Origin: Amaurobius ferox
Lineage: Eukaryota; Arthropoda; Arachnida; Araneae; Amaurobiidae
DNA length: 64,000 nucleotides
Direction: 5' to 3'
NCBI GenBank assembly: GCA_951213105.1
Contig: OX578147.1
Location: 126,127,822-126,191,821, forward strand
Part shown: piece after piece, positions 47,480-57,527 of the stretch
How the letters are laid out: each line of letters begins with the position of its first letter
Position numbering within the stretch: position 1 is the first letter of the stretch
Position numbers and translations under genes: made by a program
The notes under the pieces: generated by a model
What the model saw: only the letters and a program-made list of their open reading frames with translations
Told to the model about the DNA's origin: nothing
The model's database searches: none

Positions 47480-48680
47480 TCTAAAACAATACTAAAACTG
47501 TTTCTAAACATTGCCGTTTTGACAAAAAAATAAAACCTGGTGAAAATTATTAGTCTAATCATTCTCTTTGTGCTGACATAAATGTTATGAGGTAAACAAT
47601 TACGAACATAGTGAACAGAACTAGCGACTTTTGTTTGAGACAGCTGGGCTGGGCTGGAGCTGTGTGGATTATAAATGATAGCTTTACTTTTTTAGCCACA
47701 TAGAACAATACATTATTCGTTAATAAACTTGAAAATGTTGAATATAACATACAATCTGAACTTAATTTGTGTTGAAACATGATTTTTTTATATGCGACTA
47801 AACAAAAAAAAAAGACTTCTACTTGTGAAAAACGTAAATGATTGATTTGTTACCAAGAGAAATAATACGTAGGATGAACAATAGATGGCTCAGTCTTTCT
47901 GTATAATTGTCTACAGGCGTCGCCATCTATTGCGCATTCTACGAACTATTTCTCTTTAAAACAAAGCAATCATTTACTTCTTCAAGTACTATGTTTTAGT
48001 ATTTACAGGTCAAAAAATTGATACTTGTATAATTTACGATATTTAGTTACACGCTAAGATAATGTTAAATCTGGAAATAAGAACGTGGTAATGGCTATGC
48101 GTGGTAAAAATGTATTTTTTTTTTTTTTTTTGCACAGATGGGAAAACATCAATTCTTAAAACTGTTTCTAGTCCACAAAGCATTCTATATCTACTCTATC
48201 TATTTGATTGCCTTTTAGGGTTGCTGCTCGCATCCAAAGTCTTTACAATTTTTGCAACGCTCAGATTTCATCTGGAAATACCCTAATCATAGATCAAAAC
48301 AATTTTTTACGTAAAAAAAATTATTATTTTTTTTTAAATTGTTTCTAAACATTACCGTTTTAATAAATAAAACCTGCTGAAAGTAATTTGCCTAATTATT
48401 CCCTACGTGCTGACATAAATTTTATAAGCTAAATGATTACGAAAATAGTGAACGGAACTAACGAATTTTGTTTCGCATATATACAATCTGGGTACATTAT
48501 AAGTGATAGCAAAAAAAAATGTTGACTACTGAATAAAATACGAGGTGTTATACGGGGAAACTTTAATTTTTTAGCCGCATACTATTCATAAATATACTTG
48601 AGAATATTGAACCTAACATACAATCTGAACCTAATTTGTGTTGAAACATAATATTTTTAATCTGCAACTAAAATACTAAA
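47480..48680. repeat. Two direct copies of a 320-bp segment flanking a hairpin element
   Basis: TGTTTCTAAACATT(G/A)CCGTTTT, GTGCTGACATAAAT and ACATACAATCTGAAC recur in order at about 47485-47790 and 48335-48680. Between them are a hairpin (47821-47990) and unassigned AT-rich DNA. Confidence 0.75.
47821..47990. mobile_element. Hairpin MITE-like element, arms of about 70 bp
   Basis: The left arm (GTAAATGATTGATTTGTTAC.., AAGAGAAATAATACGTAG, CAATAGATGGC) pairs with the right arm (GCCATCTATTGCGC, CTACGAACTATTTCTCTT, CAAAGCAATCATTTAC). There is no coding region, and the arms are about 80% complementary. Confidence 0.8.
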
Positions 48681-48841
48681 ACCGTACTTATTTCCCATTC
48701 ATTTTTATTTTCACTCAATGTATCCCAAAGAATAACAGTTTAGAAGATGTTATGTTAAAAGATTAAAATATAAAATTGTATGATTTGATTAAAAATAGTT
48801 GTATCTTTAATTTTATCTAAATCAGTTGCTCCTACACTTTT

Positions 48842-49128
48842 TCTTCTTCGACCCAGACCGCCCGACCTACCCCAAGGTGTAAGGTATTTGTTTGGATGGC
48901 CCTCGACGATGTCACCTAATTTAGACCGGATTCCAGTGGGGGTGGTATCCACAGCGACGGCCCTCCCTCCACAACCACCAGCATCTCAGAAAGATTTACG
49001 GACTCACATATTTAAAGCCCTCATACTCCGGGTGAACAAGGGTTCAGTTTAAGCAGCAACTGGAATTGTACTCTAGGTGCCCGAATGCAATCTCCGCGCT
49101 CTAACCACTTACTGCCACACCCTTTTTC
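48842..49128 (-). mobile_element. tRNA-derived SINE, copy 4
   Basis: On the minus strand it begins GGGTGTGGCAGTAAGTGGTT (A-box), then GAGTACAATTCCAG (degenerate B-box), the AGTATGAGGGCTTTAAATAT region, GTGGATACCACC and the tail GGTCGGGCGGTCTGGGTC. It is full-length but diverged. Confidence 0.8.
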
Positions 49129-50487
49129 CATTCGTTTTGTCCCGCGGAGCAATATTTTAGAAGTAATTTGAACACATATCATCTGTCACTTTTAATATGT
49201 GTGCTATAGGTAGGGCTCGTGTGTACATTGGGAATAATGGACACATTTTGCGAAATTGTCCTTTAATTTTTTATGCTTCCTCAGGTCCTCGTGGCTCCAT
49301 GAAGCACAGATTTAGATTATCTTTATCCTAGAAAGAGAAATCGTACATATCTTGGGTATTGTGCAGAGTTTTCTATCCCAAATAAATGTATCGTATAACT
49401 CCTAAAATATTCCCTAACTCAAATACCTCTCTGAAAGTTTGAAGACGTTCTATAATAAATCTGCTTATAATCTTCGCCACCTATTTCATGAAACTTCTCT
49501 GTACTCATACATTTTACATATTATTTTTGTTTTAATAGTTAATATATTAACTGTAACCTGGTTGTATAGTTAATTATATAGTTAATCAATTAATTGTATT
49601 CAGTTGATTATAACCGTCACGTAAAATTCCACTGGTTCTCTTTTTTTTTCAAAAATTCTATTTTATCCTCCTATCTGTATGTTTCTTACTTTTTCCTGAA
49701 GAAAAGGAGTATGGGGGATTAATAGAATCCTGCGATGGAATACTTTTCTTTTCTTTCGAGTACCCAAAATATTTGGAAGTCATTCATAATTGTACTTGCT
49801 TAATGTTTTTGTGCACAAAGAAACAAAAGTTCTATTGGACGAGGAAAAACAACTATTTCAAAAGTTATCCGAAATATCGGTGGTGTTAGAGAAATGGGCA
49901 CATTAAAAATGGCAAGGGCTCTCCAGCATTTGCCTAATTTTCTTTTGTTAAAACATTGTAAAACGTATCTTCTCTAGGACACTGTTTTATGTATAATCAC
50001 AAATCGCAAGCTACTTATTCTAATTCCTTGCTAAAACTGCAGTTAACAATTTATTGTGCATTAAACCTCCATCAGCAAAAATGTCAGGTTATCAACTGAT
50101 TATTTTCCTTTTAACTTAGAAGGGAAACGAATCTTCTACAGGATAAAAAAAAGATAGACTCGTGCGAACTGATACACTTCTACAATATTTTATCTGGAGA
50201 TTTTGAAAGTGATTATGAAAAAGTTATGGCGATATAATTACTAAATTGATTAAAAATTTGACAGTAAAACGAATGATTCAAAATATAAAAATAAAACAAT
50301 TGATTAAATTAAAAGGAAATTAAAAGCTAATTAAAATTGAGACTTTTTGAAGTTACGTGATTGGAAATCTACGAAAACTAAGGCGTGCAGCAAACCATAC
50401 CGTCTAAGTGGACGATCGAGCAATTTTGGGTGATTATATGTAGTATTACAAAGTAAATATGAATAGATGGTATGATCATCACATTTC
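49129..50487. other. AT-rich sequence, nothing recognised
   Basis: No coding, RNA or repeat feature could be supported here. Confidence 0.45.
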
Positions 50488-50499
50488 AAACAGTAGTGT

Positions 50500-50788
50500 G
50501 TTGTTGTTGTTGAGACCCAGACCGTCCGACCTACCTGAAAGGTGTAAGGTAACTGTTTGGACGGCCGGGAAGTGCCACCCAATTTGGACCGGAACCCAGT
50601 GGGGGAGGCATCCACAGGGGCCGTACCCTCCTTCCCCTACCACCAACCTCTCGGAAGGACTTACGGACCCACATGTTTAACGTGATCGTACTCCGCGTGA
50701 ACACGGTGGCAGTTTTGGCAGTGGCGGGAATCGAACCCGGGCCTACCGAGTGCAACTCCAGCGCGCTAACCAATGGGCTACCGTGCCC
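50500..50788 (-). mobile_element. tRNA-derived SINE, copy 5 (best preserved)
   Basis: On the minus strand the head is GGGGCACGGTAGCCCATTGG with A-box TAGCCCATTGGTTAGC and B-box GGTTCGATTCC, the two internal RNA polymerase III promoter parts. The body includes GTGTTCACGCGGAGTACG and GGGGAAGGAGGGTACGG. The tail hairpin (CCGGCCGTCC / GGTCGGACGGTC) is followed by TGGGTCTCAACAACAACAAC. It is flanked by AAACAGTAGTGT (50488-50499) and AAACATTAGTGT (50791-50802), a 12-bp target duplication with one difference. It encodes no protein and depends on a LINE enzyme. Confidence 0.93.
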
Positions 50789-50802
50789 CTAAACATTAGT
50801 GT

Positions 50803-50860
50803 CGAAAGCCCAGAACGACCTACTCGTCCGAAGACATGAGTAGCAAAATGGACGTTCGGC
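50803..50860 (-). mobile_element. Tail-only retroposon E, 58 bp, 14-bp target duplication
   Basis: CTAAACATTAGTGT flanks it (50789-50802 and 50861-50874). On the minus strand it begins GCCGAACG and ends CGTTCTGGGCTTTCG. Stems are CGAACG/CGTT(C)TG-type outer, ACTC/GAGT inner and GTC-UUCG-GAC at the tip. It lies directly beside SINE copy 5 and shares its flank sequence. Confidence 0.88.
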
Positions 50861-51279
50861 CTAAACATTAGTGTGTATAACACTTTTAGAAATTAGTATG
50901 CATTACTTTTTAAAAATTAGTGTCCACCACATTTAAAAATTCACCTCTTTTGCTAACATCCTGCAACAAATTAATCATTCATAAACATACCAAATGCAAT
51001 AAGACTTCTATGTTTTCCTTAGGTATCAGTTTAAATTGTTTCTATTAATATATACGTGGGTGGAAACACACACTTGTGTCTGAATGTTCTAATTCCAAAA
51101 ATTTTCGTATTTGTTCTCTCATATTGCATGACATTTATATCAGATGTTTTGTAATAATATTATTTTAACATTCCGAAAACTTATTGATTTTGTCCAAATT
51201 GTGTTCACACCAATCACTTGTAATGGTATTAAAATGTTCTGTAAGGAATAACTTCTGAATAAGTTAACAATTTTCCAGG

Positions 51280-51900
51280 GGGGGTGTTTTAGCATCCTCC
51301 GGATTCCCCCCCCCCCATAAATACGCCCATGGTTAGCACTGACAGAAGATAATATATCATCCATGTCATTTTGAACTACCCGTTGAGCATTTGAATATTT
51401 CATAGTCACAGAACCCGCCTGTAGGGACGCCCCCAAAGTCAGAATTACACTATTATTACAAATAACAGCATCCACGGACCAGTTAGTTAGTTTTTTTCAG
51501 CATAAAATAGCCGATATTTGCATTGGTAGCAAAACAACTCGCTATGTCCATAATATTGGTAACCTCTAAGGGTGAAATTAATTCATTCCAACCACGGAAC
51601 CGGTTTCATATTTCTTCCGATTTTTGGTTCGATAAAAAATGCTTCAACGACCAAGTCTTTAGTCACTGAACGCGTCTTTGTCCAAGTCTTTGTCCATTTC
51701 TACACAGGATCACGTTTCAATTTCAAATAATAGTATGCATGGACCGGTTTCGCTCTCATCATTTTCCTCCATCCGTCAGAAATAAAATTAAAAATTACAT
51801 TATCACTCACGAAATGCAACATCAATTTCGAAAATATAAAATCTCATAAATAGAAAAGCAATTAAAATGTCGAACACAGAAGTAGAAAACTATATATATG
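51280..51900 (+). repeat. Dispersed repeat, pair with 59430-60000
   Basis: GAGCATTTGAATATTT, AATGACAGCATCCAC-type, AAGACAACTCGCTAT-type and AAATTCATTCCAACCAC blocks occur here and at 59430-60000 in the same order. No coding region. Confidence 0.8.
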
Positions 51901-51924
51901 GAATCCCAATAATTAAAACAAATC

Positions 51925-52491
51925 GTTGGTGGCTCAAGTCCAATGGAGCCGAAATGGTTTTCCGTTAAAACTAACTAAGATATCGAAATTAGAACCTTTT
52001 CAAAATAATAAAATTATAACCACTGTATTTCAAAAACTAAGAGTTCGGTCCGAATTCCGAGACTTAAAAGGATCACAAATTTATTTTTAACTGTTCAAAA
52101 CTAGAACATTTAGTTTTCGAAATATAAGCATTATAAAATTTAAAATCGAAAAATGTTCAATCTGTTTCAATTTAAAAAGACAATTGATCGAAAACCGTAA
52201 GAGCTTTGTGAATTGTGAAGACAAATTATTGATCTAGAAACCGGGCTTCAACTGAACATTTTTATTGCTTCTTGTTTACAAGATATTTTAAGGGAAAACA
52301 AACAAATGAAATGAAAATCGAGCGGACAAAATTTTCCAGAGTTTTCGAAAAAGCTAATTCAGAATATTAAAATTATAATTGTATATTTATAAAGTGTATC
52401 CTACACAATGTCCAACAAAATAAATTTACATTGTTTCGATTTTTATCTATTAGGTTCGGAGATAGAAGCGTTCAAAAGCGTTTGCATTTTT
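51925..52491 (+). repeat. Dispersed AT-rich repeat (family with 12400 and 25240)
   Basis: It begins GGTGGCTCAAGTCCAATGGA and GCCGAAATGGTTTTCC and runs to AGCGTTTGCATTTTT, where a Helentron-like element begins. It is in the opposite orientation to the 12400-12835 copy. Confidence 0.65.
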
Positions 52492-53610
52492 ACTTTCCTT
52501 ATATACATAATGTATAAGGAACGTATTGTGATGGGGTCGAAAATTCGAATTCGAGTTTTCGGCGGGAGAGCACGTTTCAAGAATCCCTGATCATGAATCA
52601 AACATTTTTGAAGTGATGTCTGTGTGTGTGTATGTGTGTGTGTGTGTGTGTGAAAGTATGTGTATGTGTATGTCAGTGAGTCTGTGGAGACGATAACTGA
52701 CGAACGAATGGACCGATTGGAATCAAATTTGGTACAAAAATCACAATCCGTAAACACTGGAAGCCTGTTGTTTTTAAACGTAATCGAATGTTCAGAATCC
52801 CCCTAAATTTTCGAGTGAAATTTTGAAAAAATCGTCAAAAAATCAAAACCGCTAATAAAGTTACACAAATAGACATATCTTATGTAATTTTTCCATTAGA
52901 AAACGATTAATATAAATTTTAGAATGCTAACATGAACCGTTCTCGAGATATTGCACATTTTTCAAAAAAATTATCAAAAAGTCATATAAAATAAAAAAAA
53001 TACATTTCCTATTGAGAAACACTTTTCATATGTAATACCATGCTTCACTTTCATATGTAATACCATGCGATAAATTTGGTGACATGATTCTCGTGGATCT
53101 AACTCGTTCCATTCATGAGAAAAGATACTTCGAGTAATACTTTTGTATTTGAACGCCAATAGTCATTTATCTGCTATAAGAATAATTTATTTCTCCATCA
53201 GTAAAGCTTGGCGAGATTTTAGGGACGAATTTGGCGGAATGTCGCCAACTTGGCGACTTTTTGAAATGTTGTCAAATTAAGGGGGGACATCACCTTGTAC
53301 CTTCAAAAAAATAAAATTTTCAAAAATTTTGAAGAAAATAGAATGGAATGTTAAGAATTCATAAAAAAAAATTATTAAGAAATTCCAAATAGTACCCAAA
53401 TTATCACCAAATATGTGTAGAAACACATTCAAATTTTATTGAGCGTCTCTTTAAACCCGCTATGACGCTATCGCTGCGTCTGCTGTGTAATTGCATACAT
53501 TGCATTGAGGATGACTGCAAAACATTTTTAGCTATTAAAAGTGCAAATCCTTATGTCCCAGAGTGCAAAGTGTCCACAATAAAATGTGTTGGTCACATTA
53601 AAAAAGGATG

Positions 53611-53669
53611 CCCGGCCACACACTTAGCTACAGTAAACCTTCGGGTCTGTCGTGTGGTTTGGGTTTTCA
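53611..53669 (+). mobile_element. Tail-only retroposon C, 59 bp, 16-bp target duplication
   Basis: ACATTAAAAAAGGATG flanks it (53595-53610 and 53670-53685). The insert begins CCCGGCCACACACTTAGC and ends TCGTGTGGTTTGGGTTTTCA. Outer stem GGCCACAC/GTGTGGTT, inner stem ACAG/CTGT, ACC-UUCG-GGT tip. It breaks the transposase remnant between GHIKK and GAKL. Confidence 0.88.
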
Positions 53670-53993
53670 ACATTAAAAAAGGATGGGTGCAAAGCTGCGA
53701 AAGCGAAAACAAAATATGAAAGTCAAAATCTCAGTGACCGAAAAACAATTGAAGAAAAAAGTCGTCTGACAGATGTTATTATCGATAAACTTGCAGAGTA
53801 TTATGGCAATGCTATTCGGAGAAATTATAAATCTGTGACAGATATGTAAAGAGCAATATGGGCCATATTCTACCACAAACGTTCCACTGATGAGGAGCCC
53901 CTCTATGACTTTTGTCCAAAAGGAGAAAGCTCTTTGTGACCAAAGAGCTATTGTGAGCAAAAAAGCATACAGACATTCAACTTCTATTCCAGC

Positions 53994-54629
53994 CGGGCGC
54001 GGTAGCCCAGTGGTTAGCGCGCTGAAGTTGCACTCGGTAGGCCCGGGTTCAATTCCAGCCACTGCCAAAACTGCCGCCGTGTTCACGCGGAGTACGATCA
54101 CCTTAAACATGTGGGTCCCTAAGTCCTTCCGAGAGGTTGGTGGTAGGGGAAGGAGTGTACGGTCCCTGTGGATGCCTCCCCCACAGGGTTCCGGTCTAAA
54201 TTGGGTGGCACTTCTCGGCCATCCAAATAGTTAACTTACACCTTTCTGGTAGGTCGGACGGTCTGAGTCTCAACGAATTGCAGACCTTAAGACATTTTGT
54301 TCAGTAGGTACGGGAGAACAGGTGTCTCAATGTGTACAGATGCCATCACCCACAGGTGGTGAAAGGTTAGATTACATTGCTGAGCATATATATATATATA
54401 TATAAACAAAGCTATACCAAACAAAGTAACTTTGTTGTCACTTGGAGTTAATATATATATATATATTAAAAAATACCGTAGCAAACTTTAAAAATTACGG
54501 GGAGGGTACGGTCCCTGTGGATGCCTCCCCCACTGGGTTTCGGTCTAAATTGGGTGGCACTTCCCGGCCGTCCAAACAATTACCTTACACCTTTCTGGTA
54601 GGTCGAACGGTCTGGGTCTCAACAACAAC
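53994..54629 (+). mobile_element. SINE copies 6 and 7 in one composite insertion, 15-bp target duplication
   Basis: AACTTCTATTCCAGC flanks the whole block (53979-53993 and 54630-54644). A complete SINE runs 53994-54275 (A-box TAGCCCAGTGGTTAGC, B-box GGTTCAATTCC). An unrelated 220-bp stretch with two (AT)n runs follows, then a second SINE 3' half (about 54498-54629) ending CTCAACAACAACA. A single retroposition by template switching, or a later insertion into a longer SINE, could explain it. Confidence 0.85.
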
Positions 54630-55699
54630 AACTTCTATTCCAGCTGCAGTTATGGATAGCATTAAAGACATTTTTAAAGACCTTTCTATGCCTTCTCTGT
54701 TAAAAAAGTGCCTAGTGGGACATACTCAAAATACAAATGAAAATTTAAATGCCCTCATCTGGAAATTTTGTCCGAAAACATCGGGTTCAGCCATAAAAAA
54801 TGTTCAAATTTCTACAAATGAAGCAGTTGTATGTTTTAATGACGACCAAATTGGTCGGTTGAATACAATGAGGGAATCGGGCTTCCAGTTTGGGGAATTT
54901 TTTATGCATTATACTTGAGAAACAGATAAAAAGCGAATCGCTGTGACAAAAATTCGAGCAGAAGAGTGCACATTGGAAGCTTGTAGAGCACGAAGAAGAA
55001 GCAAAAGGTCAATCAAAGAAACTCTGTCATTGAAAGAAGGTCCTACTTATACCTCTGGAGAGTTTTAGATGATATATGTTTCAAAAAATTATTATAAAAG
55101 GTATTTTAAGCAAATTTTGACTTTAAAGCTCTTTGTCTCAAAACTATGCTTTTTCACATTGTGTGCATCATACCTTCAAAACTAATGAACATATAATTGT
55201 AAAAATTTTCATGCTATTTCATATTGCATATGTGTACATGTTATATCTAAATTTTCTTGAAAATTTATTTAAAAAAAATCAAAAATTATTTTGTTTATAA
55301 TTTTTTTCAAATTTTCAAATTTCTTTGTATAAGTGAGTCGAATTTTTATATAAACTCCATTTTTCATTATAAATTGAGGTATAGTCTGAAACATACCTCT
55401 TTCAGAGTTTATATATAAAATATTAAGTAAAAATGTGCAACAGTTCTTTTGGAATCCTGCATGCAAGGTATCCAAATGAAATCTGATTTTTGAAAAACAT
55501 TAATCTGTTTGCTATTTAATTAATTATTCCTGTTACTCATTTATTGACAATGTTTATATTTATAATTTTATAGTGTTGGATTGTACATAAAAAATTTAGT
55601 TCTCACAAAACTATTATTTAAGGAGTAACTGAGATTTAGGTTTTAGTCTAATATCAGTGTTTAATGTGCTGGTGGCCAAGGTGATATGTCCCCCCTTAA

Positions 55700-55945
55700 C
55701 GAAAATCTCTCCAAATGGATTAAAATGACGCTAAATCAATGAAATTGATGACTAATTGTCGAAAATTCAATATCTTGGAAATAATATAAGTATCTACTAT
55801 AAGAAAAACCTATTTTTTTTACTGTAAAAGTAGTAAATTCGTTGCATTATATAAGGAAAGTCATGTTTTGCCCACATCAGATATTTTGCAACGCTTCGCT
55901 TTTAGCCAGATACTCTGGCCCAAAGCTCCTATATACAGGGTGTCC
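55700..55945. other. Helentron 5' end and start of a CAGGGTGTCCC repeat
   Basis: Up to 55881 this is the 5' part of the split Helentron-like element. At 55935 ACAGGGTGTCCCAAAAAC looks like one end of another DNA element. Its partner end was not found. Confidence 0.4.
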
Positions 55946-56345
55946 CAAAAACATTGACCTCGACATTTATTCCTTAAATATTGATCTTAGACATATATAA
56001 TAAATTGCAAATTTGCGTAAAAAAGGTACAGAATTTTATGAAATCGATTAAAATTTTCAAGAGAATTAAATTTTAAGAAATACAAAATTTAAATTTCTAT
56101 ACGGCCCCCATACAAAACCATTTCCAATGAGTAAAATGTGCCCAATACACTAATAAAGTGATGTACAAAATTTCAGAATTTTATCATAAAAAGTCCCAGA
56201 AATATAAAAAGACAAAAATGCTGACTTAAACCATTTTTCTATGCATCGACATGGGTCCTCAGAGGGGGAAAAACATGTCAGCAGATAGCGTTTCAGGGGT
56301 CACACACAAATTACGAAAGAAAACAATGATTACATAAATAAAAAA

Positions 56346-56611
56346 TCTGATGTGGGCAACACATGACTTTCCTTATATAATGAAATGAATTTACTACTCT
56401 TAGAGTAAAATAAATAGGGTTTTCTTATAGTAGATACTAATATTCTTTCCAAGATATTGAATTTTCGACAATTAGTCGTCATTTTTATTGATTTTGCGTC
56501 ATTTTTATCCATTTGGCGAGATTTTCGCTAAATTGGCAACATTTCAAGTTGGCGACATTCCGCCAATTTCGTCGCCAAAATCTCGCCAAGCGTTATGGAC
56601 GAAGAAATAAG

Positions 56612-56657
<46 letters not shown>

Positions 56658-57290
56658 CTTATTAGATATTGAATTTTCGACATATATTATATATTTATAT
56701 ATTATATAACTTATTAGATATTGAATTTTCCACAATTAATAGTCATTTTCATTGATTTAGCGTCATTTTTATCTATTTGGCGAGATTTTTGTTAATTTGG
56801 CAACATTTCAAAAAGTCGCCAAGTTGGCGACATTCTGCCAATTTCGTCGCCAAAATCTCGCCAAGCGTTATGGACGAAGAAATAAGTTGTTCTTGCAGCA
56901 GATAAATTGGCGTTCAAATGCAAAAGTATTAATCAAAGTATCTTTTTTCATGAATGGAACGAGCTAGATTCACGAGAATGATGTCACCCAATTTATCGCA
57001 TGATATTATATATGAAAAGTGAACATGTTTCTCAATAGGAAATATTTTTTTTCTATTTTATATGACTTTTTGATAATTTTTTTGAAAAATGTGCAATATC
57101 TCGAGAACGGTTCATGTTAGCGTTCTAAAATTTCTTTCAAAAATTTAGGGGGGTTCTGAACATTCGATTGCGTATAAAAACAATAGGCTTCCAGTGTTTA
57201 CAGATTGTGATTTTTGTAACAAATTTGGTTCGAATCGGGCCATTCGTTCCTCAGTTATCGTCTTCACAGACCCACTGACACACACACATA

Positions 57291-57326
<36 letters not shown>

Positions 57327-57451
57327 TCACTTCAAAAATGCTTGATTCGTGATCAGGGATGCTTGAAACGTGCTCTCCCGTCGAAAACTCGAATTCGAAT
57401 TTTCGACCCCGTCACAATACTTTCCTTATACATTATGTATATAAGGAAAGT
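56346..57451 (+). mobile_element. Helentron-like element, tandem copy 1
   Basis: It begins TCTGATGTGGGCAACACATG and ends in the palindrome TTTCCTTATACATT / TGTATATAAGGAAA. Internal features are an (AT)n run near 56610-56655, two copies of an ATTTGGCGAGATTTT..TTGGCGACATT(C) block (about 56510-56590 and 56775-56870), and a (CA)n run near 57297. It is about 1.1 kb and in the same orientation as the next copies. Confidence 0.75.
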
Positions 57452-57456
57452 AAAAA

Positions 57457-57526
57457 TCTGATGTGAGCAACACATGACTTTCCTTATATAATGAAATGAA
57501 TTTACTACTTTTACAATAAAAAAAAA
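57457..57526 (+). mobile_element. Helentron-like 5' fragment between tandem copies
   Basis: The first 65 bp of the element (TCTGATGTGAGCAACACATG to TTTACTACTTTTAC) lies between two longer copies, followed by A-rich sequence. Confidence 0.7.
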
Positions 57527-57527
57527 T

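Larger units (their letters stand above)
53465..55070 (+). pseudogene. Mutator-like transposase C-terminal remnant, interrupted
   Basis: Fragments in order: ECKVSTIKCVGHIKK (expected EC..H..KR), GAKLRKRK, SRLTDVIIDKLAEYYGNAIR, AIWAIFYHKRSTDEEPLYDF with CPKGE, then SIKDIFKDLSMPSLLKKCLV and GHTQNTNENLNALIWKFCPK, ending EGPTYTSGEF. This is the C-terminal third of a known arthropod transposase-like family. Removing the two retroposons (53611-53685 and 53994-54644) restores the continuity of the fragments but stops and frame changes remain. It is non-functional. Confidence 0.75.
53281..55695 (+). mobile_element. TTAA-flanked DNA transposon with Mutator-like transposase remnant
   Basis: The 2.4-kb element has inverted ends GGGGGGACATCACCTTG and (complemented) GGGGGGACATATCACCTTG, with TTAA duplicated at 53277-53280 and 55696-55699. 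TTAA duplications are typical of Kolobok and piggyBac groups. The coding remnant resembles arthropod proteins with a Mutator-like transposase domain; I cannot settle the superfamily. It carries two retroposon insertions and several frameshifts. The N-terminal catalytic part of the transposase is absent, so this is a deletion derivative. Confidence 0.85.
52492..55881 (-). mobile_element. Helentron-like element split by a TTAA transposon
   Basis: The 3' palindrome lies at 52492-52530 (ACTTTCCTTATATACA with TATAAGGAACGT) and the 5' start (TCTGATGTGGGCAAAACATG) at 55881 leftward. The two parts, 52492-53280 and 55696-55881, join at TTAA into the same sequence as the uninterrupted copies at 56346 and 57528 (GGCGACTTTTTGAAATGTTG, then TTAACGAAAATCTC). 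The copy contains a TG microsatellite near 52620-52650. Confidence 0.85.

Noticed and set aside
10926..54275. tRNA genes at the A/B-box matches
   Set aside because: Each match is followed by the same SINE body and tail, and no complete cloverleaf is present; these are SINE heads.
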